From Hippopus hippopus (lineage: Eukaryota; Mollusca; Bivalvia; Cardiida; Cardiidae), in the NCBI GenBank assembly GCA_946811185.2, contig OX328097.1:55643063-55707062 (forward strand): 64,000 nucleotides of DNA. The letters are read 5' to 3'. Below, piece by piece: positions 55,048 to 64,000 of this stretch; position 1 is the first letter of the stretch, and each line of letters begins with the position of its first letter. Both the position numbers and the translations under genes were made by a program. The notes beneath the pieces are model-generated. The model did not search any database, had not been told where the DNA came from, and worked only from the letters and a program-made list of their open reading frames with translations.

Positions 55048-55276
55048 TTAACCCTTTACCACACAATGACGCCTTTTAACGCCCCTGAAGAAGGGGCCTT
55101 TTGAAAACATTGTAGGAAAAGGGGAAAATGCTGGTAACCAGCATTCTCTCCTTTTCCCACAAAGTTTTCTACCCTATCAAAGAAAAATTGCGTCATTTGA
55201 GCCACTATGAAATTGTCGTCTGCAAATGCTTTCAATTTAGATAGGTCTTAAATTTTGCCGTGTGGTAAAGGGTTAA
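55048..55276 (+). repeat. hpM MITE, young 229 bp copy
   Basis: Twin of 25539-25767: the same subfamily marks (AATGACGCCTTTTAACGCCC, CACAAAGTTTTCTACCC, GAAATTGTCGTCTGC) and identical length. Ends TTAACCCTTTACCACAC and GTGTGGTAAAGGGTTAA are intact. Confidence 0.85.
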
Positions 55277-55500
55277 CAAACAACAAAATTTTAGACTAGT
55301 CCAAGTTGAAAGCAAATGCAGACAACAATTTAGATATAGCTCAATTGATAATACTTTTCTTTGAAAGAGTAGGTAACATTGTAGGAAAAGGGGGAAATGC
55401 CGGTTACCTTGATACCAGCATTTCACCTTTTCTAACAATGTTTTCAAAAGCCTTCTTCCTCAAAGTTGTTAAAACTCAGGATTGTGTGGTAAAGGGTTAA
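55273..55500 (-). repeat. hpM MITE sharing TTAA with its neighbour
   Basis: TTAACAAACAACAAAATTTTAG to GTGTGGTAAAGGGTTAA. It shares TTAA 55273-55276 with the preceding copy in opposite orientation. The palindrome loop has gained ~6 bp (GGTTACCTTGATACC). Confidence 0.75.
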
Positions 55501-55769
55501 CTCAACTCTTTCTCAGTGTTTCAGTAGTTTTGTTAGACACACCTTCAGCATAAAGATAAAACTTGGCTTAGCCCATAAATTGTACAGGCTACTAAAATTA
55601 TCTAAGATATGCATAAAATGCTGGTTACATAGTCAAGAGAAACATGATTGAAAAAAGAACATGTTTTTGAATTGATCATGAAAAATTGTATGAACATGAG
55701 CAATACCTGTAACAAGTGATGACCTATTTTCCTACAATGTTTTTATATGCTGTCTCTTTGTTAGTGGTT

Positions 55770-55990
55770 TTAAGTCTAGACTCTATTACCGGTATATTGA
55801 AAGCATAAGCATGTGACAAAATTACATTTGGTCCAAATGATCAAATCTGTCTTTAAAAGAATATAAACATTACAGAAAATGGTGAAAATGCTGGAGACTA
55901 GCATTTTTACCCCAGTTCCAAGGGTGTTTTCAAAAGTCTTTTTCACCAAGGTTGTGAAAACACATTATAATATGATGGTCTGGTAAAGGG
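55770..55990 (-). repeat. hpM MITE
   Basis: CTCTATTACCGGTATATTG, AATGGTGAAAATGCTGGAG, AGCATTTTTACCCCAGTTCC and ATGGTCTGGTAAAGGG. Strongly diverged. Confidence 0.55.
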
Positions 55991-56461
55991 AAATTTGTAT
56001 GTTGATGGGTTTTAAGACCAACTTGAAGCTCAAAAGCCCTTGATGCCAACATCATGTCAGCTCCTACTGGGCTCACTGCTGGCTCACTGAAGTGTAAACT
56101 TGGGCATTTTAAATAGGTAAATTGGGAAAAGAAGATAGGGGGACAGTTCACAGTGCTTTTGATGTATAGGTAATCCACCTATTTAAAAAAAAAACAGTAT
56201 GAAGTTAGTTCCTGTCCAGTAACAAGGACAAATTATTGTACCTTTAGCTTGCTGGGGGAAAAAATAAAATTTTTTTATTCATAAAAATTAATGATAGGTT
56301 GTAATATTGTAATTTTAAGCCAGTTTTGGCTTAGATATTTAAAAATAGCAGTGTAGATCCAAGATCAGACTTTCATGTTCTTTTCAAAAAATTATGCAAG
56401 TTGCAAAAAGCGATGTAAGATTAAACTTCCAAAAGCAAATTGAAAGAAACAATGTTGAGTA
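55991..56461. other. No gene seen
   Basis: One GATCAGACT arm at 56343-56365; otherwise nothing recognised. Confidence 0.4.
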
Positions 56462-56675
56462 TATTCTTTCCAACATAATCCTGAGTTTTAATGATCCTGA
56501 CCTTGAAGACTCTTGAAAACATTGTGGAAAAAGAAGAAAATGCTTGTAACCAGCATTTTCTCCTATTTCCTCAATGTTTTTTGACCTTTTCATTGTTTTA
56601 GTGATGTTTGTTTTTGTTGTCTGCAAATGCTTTCACTTTGACAAAGTCTAGAATTTGTCATCTTGGAAAGGGGTA
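56462..56675 (+). repeat. hpM MITE
   Basis: CCAACATAATCCTGAG, GAAAACATTGTGGAAAAAG, AACCAGCATTTTCTCCTATTTCC and CTTTGACAAAGTCTAG. The right TTAA is missing. Confidence 0.65.
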
Positions 56676-57449
56676 GTTGTCTGCGTATGTCATATTCTTC
56701 GAAGATTCGACCTGTCTACTATGACGCATCACGGATCCCATATGCTTCGGAAAAGTAAGGCTTACACCGAAGCTATTACCCAAGCCTGTAGGGGCTGTTT
56801 TAATAAATGGCCAGTGCATAGGTTACATGTTAGCTGATCATAGCTGAATGAGTCGCACCAGGTAGCGTTTTATTGAGTAAACGTTTATTTTAGTTTGAAA
56901 TTAAAGTAAAGGTTGTCGCATAGAAAAGTAGTCCGGTTCTGCACCCAGAATACACAAATTAGATGTGTATTTGTAGAATGCCATCTAGCGGGAGATAATG
57001 GGAAAGGGGTAACTGAGCAAAATCAATGGGTTAAAAAACATTAAAAGGTTGTGGCAAAAGGAAGTCATGCTTGCTACATACAAATTCTCTTTTGTGACAA
57101 AGTTTTCAAATGTGGTCTGCAGGAAGATGCAAAAAGATGTTGAGAAGTAGAAAAATATGTATGATAAATGAATGTAATAAACATTCTGGAAAAAAAGATT
57201 TCTTGTGAGGAATAAGTTTTCCCTTTCTATGCAGTACTATCAAAAGTGGTTTGCCACAAAATGAAAAAGTTGTTTGCAGAAAGCAAATTGTGGAATACAA
57301 GAGAAGATGCACTTGCTGCCATAATATAACTGAAGTACTCTTTGAATGGCACAAAAAACTCCAAAATGAAACTAAAATCATGGATGTTGTTGGGTCACCC
57401 AGTTATAAACTGTCCTAAAATATAGCTTGTTCAAAACTGCCTGGGCTTT
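56676..57449. other. No gene seen
   Basis: GCTTCGG / CCGAAGC stem at 56743-56775 and an ATCTAGCGGGAGATAATGGG word at 56982. An hpM-like scrap at about 57040-57115. Nothing coding. Confidence 0.4.
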
Positions 57450-57672
57450 GTGACTAAACAATCCTTTGTTTTAGCAACCCTTATAAAGACAGTTTTTGAA
57501 AAAAATATTGGGAAAAGGAGAAGATGCTGGTTACCAAATGCTTTTTTACCCAAATTTTCCTGCCCTATCGCAGCCAAATCCCATCATTTGAGTCACACAG
57601 ACTTTGTTATCTGAAAATCTCATCCACAGATGCTTTAGAATTTTAGAATTTGGTTGTGTAGTGAAGAGTTAA
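57450..57672 (+). repeat. hpM MITE
   Basis: ACTAAACAATCCTTTG, ATATTGGGAAAAGGAGAAG, GATGCTGGTTACCAAATGC and GTAGTGAAGAGTTAA. The right palindrome arm is worn. Confidence 0.6.
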
Positions 57673-57847
57673 GGTTTCATTTGCTGGACCGTAAAGGCAA
57701 TTTATATATTTGAACTTAAAAGTTAAGATGTAGATTGCTTCATAATGCTGAAGGTACCATAAGTCCTTCTGTGGTCATTGTGGATCAAGATCAGACTGCT
57801 TAGAGCCTGCATTACTTTCTGATATTGAATCATCGAAGGGTGATATT

Positions 57848-58100
57848 TCACCCTTTAACAAATGACAAAATTTTTTAATAAAAAGTATTTGCAGACAGCA
57901 GAATGAATGCGACTCAAAATTTGGCCTTGGAAGGGTAGAAAACGTTGCCTGAAAAAGAGAAAATGTTGATATTTTGTAGGAACTATGTAGGTAAGAGGGA
58001 AACTGCTGATTACCTGCATTTAATCTCCTTTCTAACACTGCTTTTGAAAGCCTTCTTCCTCAGGGTTGTAAAAACGCAGGATTTTTTATTTAAGTGTTCA
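57848..58100 (-). repeat. hpM MITE
   Basis: TTTCACCCTTTAACAAATGAC to CGCAGGATTTTTTATTTAAG. ~30 bp are inserted in the palindrome (ATATTTTGTAGGAACTATG). Confidence 0.55.
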
Positions 58101-58310
58101 TGCAAATCTCACCAAATTTTCAGTCTTGTAAAGGCAGCCAGTGCATCTATCCATAAATACCTAGTTTCATTTACCAGTAGTTTGCACAACAATTTTTGAA
58201 GCCACTGGCTGCTTTATGACATAGGTAATTAGGAGACAGTGCTCAGACTATCATCAGTTCTAGAAAACAGTTTGAGGAAGTTTGGATTCTTATCCCTAGA
58301 TCAGAGTAGG

Positions 58311-58920
58311 ATGGTCTTCGCTGGTACCGCGGTACTTAATTTAGCCGAAAAATTATTACAATTGAGAACTCACTTGTATTATTTTCTAATACTGTAATGA
58401 AGTGTTGCATGTAAAGTTACAATAAATGTTGCTATCAAAGTTTTAAGTCGTGTTTTTCAGACAGAAATATCTAGGTAAAGCTACCATGTTGACAACAGGT
58501 GCTCCAAAGGTAGTCCTTTATGGTACCGTGTTACCTCCTGTTATTTGGAAAATTGCAATAAACTGATTTTTCATTTTTAGAAAATGATTTAGCAACTGTA
58601 ATTTTTGTTTCCAGCGACGACTATGACGTCACAGCAGACAACCTTCACTTGTCAAACATGAATTATCGGTTTTACAAAGAATAGGGGGTAATTATTTTCA
58701 AAACATGGAGGAAAATTGTGCTTTATTATTGCGCCATTGGAATATCGGAAGTAACACATCAGCAATGAAGACATATCTGATATTTTTTAACCAATGCGAT
58801 TCTAAAACACTTCTGCTTTTGATTTGATGGAGTAAACAGTGGAAAGGTGGCGGTACGTATGCTAGGTATTTTTTCGGATTACCGTGGTATCGTCGATGAT
58901 GCGGTACCAGCGAGGATGAC
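58311..58920. mobile_element. ~610 bp MITE with TCGCTGGTACCGC ends
   Basis: Left TTCGCTGGTACCGC (58317-58330) and right GCGGTACCAGCGAGG (58901-58915) are inverted repeats of at least 13 bp, extending loosely outward (ATGGTC / GATGAC). GGTACC recurs inside (58532) and GGTACG/GGTAC pieces near both ends. No coding frame. Target duplication not resolved. Confidence 0.6.
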
Positions 58921-59390
58921 TATATATTTGCCATGTATGGTAATGAAACTCATTATTTCATTTTCATAGAGGGTTTATAGCTACCGACCATGTATGTTTC
59001 CTGGGTTTCGCTCCCAGTAAGCTGTGGAAGTTGTCCATTATAAACATGTGCTTCACACTCTACAGACCACACTAACCATACAGCACCAATATTTCAGCTT
59101 TTTACCCCAAATGGATAAGGTCATTTGTATTAATTCAAAACTCCAAGGATTAACTCTTAACATGACAAAATTTTAGACTTCTACACTATGAAAGCAAGTC
59201 AAAATGTGACTCAAATACAAGGACAGATCCCATTAGCTTGTTGTCTGCAAAATGCTTTCAATATGGGTGATTCAAATTCGTAATGTGGTGGAGACTGAAA
59301 CACTTATTCATGCTGATTATTTATGTTTTACAAGGATGTTTTGGTATTTTCTGTTGCACCTGTTAATTTTGTTTCAGGATAGGATGAAAC
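58921..59390. other. No gene seen; hpM scraps
   Basis: At about 59150-59290 sequence resembling hpM ends (ACATGACAAAATTTTAGACTTC; CTGCAAAATGCTTTCAATATGG) without a palindrome. Confidence 0.4.
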
Positions 59391-59618
59391 AAATCTTTAC
59401 CAGATGAAAAGATTTTAGGAATCTCCAAATTGAAGGGATTTGCAGATGATAAATTTGATGTGTTTCAAGTGATTGGATTTTTCCTTGTAAGGGTAGAAAA
59501 CATTTATGGCAATGGAGAATATGCTGGTAACCAGAATTTTCTCCTCTTCCCACAGTGTTTTCAAATGTCTTTTTTGTCAGGGTCCTAAAAACATTGGTAT
59601 TGTGTGGTAAAAGGTTAT
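59391..59618 (-). repeat. hpM MITE
   Basis: AATCTTTACCAGATGAAAAG to GTGTGGTAAAAGGTTA. Palindrome AATGGAGAATATGCTGGTAACC with TTTTCTCCTCTTCCC. Confidence 0.65.
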
Positions 59619-59759
59619 GATAACTCTTTACCAGACTGTGAGCAAGTTTTAGACCTCCAGATTCAAGGGATTTTCAGACAACTTAGACGACTGTGTCTCA
59701 AATGGTTAGATTTGTCTTTGAAAGAGTAAAATGCTGGTGACGAGTATTTTCTCCTTTTT

Positions 59760-61361
59760 ATACGCCCGTCGAAGATGGGACGTATTATGGGATCACCCAT
59801 GGAGTCCGGGCGGACGGGCGGCGTCCAGTTCTTTGTCCGGAGCATAACTTTGTCATCTCCAGTCCGATTGACTTGAAACTTGGCATTTGTGTTTGTTGCA
59901 ATAATTCGGAGTGCAGTGCGAAAGAACCATAACTCTACCTCGTGCTGTCTTTAAGTTATTTCCCTTTGATCGTCATTTTTACAGCATTTTCTGCTTGTCC
60001 GGAGCATAACTTTGTCATCTCCAGTCCGATTGACTTGAAACTTGGCATTTGTGTTTGTTGCAATAATACGGAGTGCAGTGCGAAAGAACCATAACTCTAC
60101 CTTGTGCTGTTTTTGAGTTATTTCCCTTTGATCTTCATTTTTATAGCATTTCTTGCTTGTCTGGAGCATAACTTTGTCACATTAAGTAGGAATGACTTGA
60201 AATATCGTATGCTTATTTGTTTCAATATTTGGAAGTGCAGTGCGCAAGAATTGTAAGTCTATCTTGTGCTGTCTGTGAGTTATTTCCCTTCGATCATCGT
60301 TTTTACAGCATTTAGTGCTTGTCCGGACTATAACTTTGTCATCTCAAGTCAGAACAACTTCAAACTTGGTATGCATTTTTGTTGCAATATTATGGAGTAC
60401 AGTGCAGAAGAACAATAACTCTACCTAGCGTGGATTTTGAGTAATTCCACTTTTATCTTCATTATACCCTCGCAAAATGAATGTTTTCGGGGGTATACTG
60501 GAATCAGCCTGTCTGTCCGTGTGTCAGTCTGTTTGTCCGTCCGTTTGGCCGTCCGTGTGTCCGTCTGTGTACAAATAATTGCCTGTTTCTGTCAAAGTGC
60601 TGACGGGGGTATTAAGTCACATTCAGTGACAGCTCTAGTTTTTACAGTCCAGTTCTTTGTCCGGAGCTTAACTTTGTCATCTCCAGTCCGACTGACTTGA
60701 AACTTGGCATTTGTGTTTGTTGCAATAATACAGAGTGCAGTGAGAAAGAGCCATAACTCTACCTCATGCTGTCTTTGAGTTTTTTCCCTTTGATTGTCAC
60801 TTTTACAGCATTTTCTGCTTGTCCGGAATATAACTTTGTCATCTCAAGTCAGAACGACTTCAAACTTGGTATGCATGTTTGTTGCAATATTACGGAGTAC
60901 AGTGCGCAAGAACAATAACTCCATCTAGCGCGGATTTTGAGTAATTCCACTTTGATCTTCATTTTTACAGTATTTCTTGCTTGTCCAGAACGGAACTTTG
61001 TCACCTCGAGTCAAATTGACTTGAGACTCGGTAAACATGTTTGTTGCAGTTACGAAAAGTGCAGTGCTCTGGAGCCGTAACCTTACCTAATGCCCTGTTG
61101 GAATTATTCCCTATTCATTATTTTTCTTTATAGCTTTTCATGCTTCTCTAGAATATAACTTTGTCTTTTCATGTTGGAATGGCCTGAAACTTTATATGCA
61201 TGTTTCCTTAACATTAGAGGAGACATTCATGCCTATTTCAATCACTTGAATGATTTCTGTTGCACTAATATTTTCCTCTACCTGCCCTTTACGATTATTA
61301 TCCCCCCCTCGACAACTGGCGTTGGGACGGGCGTATCTTGCGACAATTTTCCGCTCTTGTT
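59760..61361 (+). mobile_element. H4 Helentron-like element with a nested H5
   Basis: 5' palindrome ATACGCCCGTCGAAGATGGGACGTAT, GGACGGGCGGCGTCC, about eight ~160 bp units, 3' GGGACGGGCGTAT (inverse of the start) and CTCTTGTT. It shares even the irregular last part with the copy at 37628 (for example AACATTAGAGGAGACATTCATGCC), so both descend from one source array and differ by units gained or lost. A 177 bp H5 element interrupts it at 60464. Confidence 0.75.
60464..60640 (+). mobile_element. H5 minimal Helentron-like element, 177 bp
   Basis: 5' palindrome ATACCC-TCGCAAAAT ... ATGTTTTCGGGGGTAT (60464-60496), then GTCTGTCCGTGTGTCAGTC and further CCGTCCG words, then GGGGGTATTA (inverse of the start), the hairpin GTCAC-ATTCA-GTGAC and CTCTAGTT. 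It has no tandem core. Comparison with the uninterrupted H4 at 38640 (CTTCATTTTTACAGTCCAG) shows two T before and three T after the element, together the original five: insertion between T and T with no target duplication. Confidence 0.8.
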
Positions 61362-61599
61362 CATCAATGTTATTCAAAAGCCTTCTTCCTCATGGTCGTT
61401 TCAACAAGGGATTGTTTGGTAAAGGATTAACCCTTAGATGTAAAGAGGATAATTTCTGTTAGCAGACAGTACAAAATTGTTTTAATTTCCAAGGCCTAGC
61501 TATCAAAACGTATAAAGATGGTGTAAATCGAAAGATCAGTTGAGGTCTGATCTTTATACAGGCTGCCAGTAAAACCACCAAAACTATCTCTGCTTTCGT

Positions 61600-61825
61600 A
61601 ACTCTGTAACAGAGAACAAAATGTTGGACTTGACGAACTGAGAAGTATTTACAGAAGACAAAGAGAAAGTGACTCAAAGGATGGAAGTTGTCAGTAACCT
61701 GTAGAAAACAATTTTGGAAACAATAGAAAATGCAGGTTACCAGCTTTTTCTCCTTTCCCACAGTGTTTTCAAACACCTTTTTTCTCAGGGTCTTCAAAAC
61801 ACTGGTTTGCTTGGTAAGAGTTTCA
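61600..61825 (-). repeat. hpM MITE
   Basis: GTAACTCTGTAACAGAGAAC, GTTGGACTTGACGAACTGAG, GCAGGTTACCAGC with TTTTTCTCCTTTCCC, and TGCTTGGTAAGAG. Worn left arm. Confidence 0.6.
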
Positions 61826-61875
61826 AGAGTTTGAGGTTTTATTTCAGTTTCTCTTCCATCATGTTGTTTGTTTGT

Positions 61876-62111
61876 TTAACCCTTTAAGAAATAACAAAAT
61901 TTTAGACATGTCCAAATTGAAAGCACTTGTAGATGGGCAGATGGCAAATTAAAAATGGCTCAAAAGATGAGACTTGTACTTGAAATGATTGAAAACATAG
62001 TGGGAAAAGAAGAAAATGCTGGTTACTACCATTTTCTGCTTTTCCCACTATGTTTTCAAAAGCTTGTTTTCCAGGATCGTTAAAACTCAGGATTGTGTGA
62101 TAAAGGGTTAA
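61876..62111 (-). repeat. hpM MITE, well preserved
   Basis: TTAACCCTTTAAGAAATAAC to TTGTGTGATAAAGGGTTAA. A 7 bp duplication (GATGGGCAGATGGC) accounts for the 236 bp length. Palindrome GTGGGAAAAGAAGAAAATGC, then CATTTTCTGCTTTTCCCAC. Confidence 0.75.
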
Positions 62112-62690
62112 TGACTAAGAAATGTTTAATCCATTGATGGATCTATAGATAGATAAGGACGTAATTGTTTATAACAGATAACTGTTAGATAGGTGCGAAA
62201 AAACAATAATATCGCTGTGAACATCATCAAATGCTCGTAATTACGCAAGTGTGAGTAGATCTTGTAACGTCACAAGTCACAGGATTTGGTGAGTGTTAGT
62301 TGGTTGTATAAAAGTGTCAAGCTTGACTGGCTTTCATTAACACTGAGCCTTTTGAAGATTTTATTTTTAAATCTTGAGAGAGCTCTATAAAACATTGCAG
62401 CAAAAGGAGAAATAGCTTATTACAAGTATTTCTTCATTTACCACAATATTTTCGTGATCCGTTAAAGTATCCTCTTTTTATTTCTTCATTTGTTTTAAAA
62501 ATTGGCAGAAGAGTTATTAAACCCCTAGTCTGCTTAACCCACTGTACAATTGCTGTTTGGACAGTGAGGATCAAGATCAGATAGCCCAGAAAGTGCAGTC
62601 TGATCTTGGTTCTTCATTGTCTGCCTGTTAGGTGGACTGTAAAAAAAGGCTTCTAATTGCAATATTTATGTCCAGTCTTCATTGACAATG
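62112..62690. other. Unassigned; hpM scrap and a GATCAGACTG palindrome
   Basis: At 62385-62460 a worn hpM core (AAAACATTGCAGCAAAAGG ... CACAATATTTTC). At 62568-62610 GGATCAAGATCAGATAGCC and GTGCAGTCTGATCTTGG form a two-armed copy of the mini-repeat at 35243. GTTGTATAAAAGTG at 62301 is TATA-like but nothing coding follows. Confidence 0.45.
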
Positions 62691-62699
62691 TCTTACTTA

Positions 62700-62909
62700 T
62701 TCTGTGTTACACCAATCATATAGAGAAAAGCTTTTTAAAATATTGTGGGAAAAAGGAAAAAATGCTGGTTATCAGCATATCCTCCTTTTCCCACAAAGTT
62801 TTCTTCCCTTTTAAAGGAAAATACCATCACTGTGGCCACATTTAATTTGCTATCTCAAAATACTTACAAGTTAAACAAGTCTAAAGTTTGTTGTCTGGCA
62901 AAGAGTTAC
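62700..62909 (+). repeat. hpM MITE
   Basis: ATATTGTGGGAAAAAGG, GCTGGTTATCAGC, TCCTCCTTTTCCCACAAAG and CTGGCAAAGAGTTA. The left end is lost. Confidence 0.65.
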
Positions 62910-63456
62910 AGCTCAAAGGGTTGCAGTCTATGAGGTGTATAAATACAAGATTGTGTTACAGAAGTCATGATATAGTATTGTAATGAACAGTAAGGAAGAC
63001 TGACTGAATTATTATTTTATGAAATCATTGAAGGAAATCATTAGCAGCAGAAATATAGTTTTGTTCCTTGTTTCTTGTATTAGAGTAAAAAGGTGTTTTT
63101 GCGGTGGTATTGGAAAAGGAAGTTTGAGGTCGTTAACTGGATTGTTTGTTTTTTCTTGTACAATAATTTAAAGAGGGGATTGTAGTTTTGGTTAAAAAAA
63201 AGTTTTGTTGTGGTCAGAGGAAGGAGAAAAATGATAGAACTTGGAATTAGACGATTTTTTATGAATATGAGAACGATGGGAAATGTAGAAAGTGAATCTG
63301 ATGTTGATCTTCTAGATTTGGTAATTTATTTATTTGTAAATATTTTATTTAAATTTACTGTTCTGTAGTTACTTTTTTTTTAAATGTTAAAATTTCAAAA
63401 AAATGTGAATTTTTTTTCCCTTTCCCAACAGTAACTTTGTATTAGACAAAATTTTG
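62910..63456. other. No gene seen
   Basis: AT-rich with G-richer words at 63095-63245 (purine-biased plus strand). No structure recognised. Confidence 0.4.
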
Positions 63457-63682
63457 TTTATTCTTTTATCACACGATCCCAAGTTTTAATGACCCTGAGC
63501 AAGAAGCCTTTTGAAAAAAAAAAGGTAAAAGAAAATGCTGGTAACCAGCATTTTCTCCTCTTCCCACAAAATTTTCTACCCTTTCTTAGACAAATCCCGT
63601 CATTTGAGAGAAATTTATATTGTTGTCTGCAGATGCTTTCAATTTGGACTAGTCTACATTTTTCTTGTGTGATCAAGAGTTA
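63457..63682 (+). repeat. hpM MITE
   Basis: TTTATTCTTTTATCACACGATCC to TGTGTGATCAAGAGTTA. The left arm is partly replaced by an A-run (GAAAAAAAAAAGGTAAAAG) while TGCTGGTAACCAGCATTTTC is intact. Confidence 0.7.
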
Positions 63683-63902
63683 GCACACTCTAAAATAGAA
63701 AGAACTCCATTCGTGGAACATAACAGTATTGTAGAAATTTGTCATAGTGATCAATTCCTTTTTTGAATGGTTCAAATTGAGTATCAGTTTTACCAAAATG
63801 TTTTCGAAGTTACCTGCTGTAAAATTTCTATCAGCAGTTAGCCATTCCAGTTGATCAATTCTATCACAGTACAATGGATACTTTTTAGTGCAGATTACTA
63901 AT

Positions 63903-64000
63903 CCTATACAATACAATCCCAAGTTTCAACAACCAACAATAAGGAATTTTTGTAAACATCATTCGTTTGGAAAAGGAGAGAATGCTGGTAACAAGCTTTT
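63903..64000 (+). repeat. hpM MITE cut by the window end
   Basis: TATACAATACAATCCCAAG, then GGAAAAGGAGAGAATGCTGG and TAACAAGC before the sequence ends. Confidence 0.6.

Larger units (their letters stand above)
59620..61430 (-). repeat. hpM MITE interrupted by an H4 element in its hairpin
   Basis: The left part ends GAGTATTTTCTCCTTTTT (59759). The right part begins CATCAATGTTATTCAAAAGCC (61362) and ends TTTGGTAAAGGATTAA (61430). In intact copies CTCCTTTT is followed by CCCACAATGTTTTCAAAAGCC, so H4 entered the T-run of the right palindrome arm. Confidence 0.7.

Noticed and set aside
37653..60169. Open frames on the minus strand of H4 arrays (for example at 38600-38911 and 59951-60169)
   Set aside because: By-products of the ~160 bp units; the same peptide reappears in each array with no independent conservation.
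62301..62345. TATA-box promoter (GTTGTATAAAAGTG)
   Set aside because: No start, exon or conserved element downstream; TATAAA is expected by chance in AT-rich DNA.

Overview
This is eukaryotic, AT-rich, repeat-dominated DNA, and I see no complete host gene in it. The repeat types point to a mollusc, most likely a bivalve: tRNA-derived SINEs of the V-SINE kind ending in AATCAATCAATCA tails, and non-autonomous Helentron-like elements with cores of 145-164 bp tandem units, the architecture known from bivalve 'pearl' elements and Drosophila DINE-1. I cannot name the species. The window reads as intergenic or deep intronic sequence. The only coding sequence of any size is a Tc1-like transposase pseudogene (26142-27163). 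Two short exon-like stretches (11341-11400 and 44502-44611) are the only hints of a host gene.

Two kinds of element build most of the window. The first is a ~229 bp MITE with TTAA at both ends, CCCTTTACCACAC terminal inverted repeats (piggyBac-like) and a near-perfect central palindrome of up to 67 bp. I read roughly sixty copies or fragments, spread from 180 to the last base, often abutting and sharing one TTAA. I call it hpM below. Its '+' orientation has the GACCCTGAAGAAG side first; its '-' orientation has the AGACTTGTCCAAATTGAAAGC side first. The second is a set of six sequence families (called H1-H6 here) sharing one plan: a 5'-terminal palindrome, then usually a CCGT-rich stretch, then a tandem core, then an inverted copy of the 5' end, then a short 3' hairpin, then a CTCTTGTT or CTCTAGTT terminus. 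This is the asymmetric-terminal-repeat plan of Helentron-type rolling-circle elements. Every recognisable complete copy lies in the same orientation.

Layout: 1-3300 old hpM copies, one split by a hAT-like element; 3308-7422 a long-inverted-repeat element holding a SINE and an H6 element, which in turn holds an H1/H2 chimera; 8.0-13.5 kb hpM clusters, SINEs, a small MITE and a candidate first exon; 13.6-15 kb H1; 15.3-20.8 kb hpM, H2 and an orphan tandem array; 21.1-22.7 kb H3; 23.3-25.8 kb hpM and H2; 25.8-27.4 kb Tc1-like; 28-34.9 kb dense hpM, SINEs and a composite H2; 35-37.6 kb mostly unassigned with small hairpins; 37.6-39.7 kb H4; 40.6 kb a 144 bp palindrome; 41.1-50.4 kb three large H1 arrays, one inside an hpM; 51-55 kb a MITE, a fossil H1 and a hAT-like element; 55-64 kb hpM copies, one interrupted by H4, which carries a 177 bp H5.

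The nesting gives a relative order. hpM was hit by H1, H2, H4, a hAT-like element and a SINE. H4 was hit by H5, and the long-inverted-repeat element by H6. Some hpM copies are nevertheless young (25539-25767 and 55048-55276 are nearly identical).
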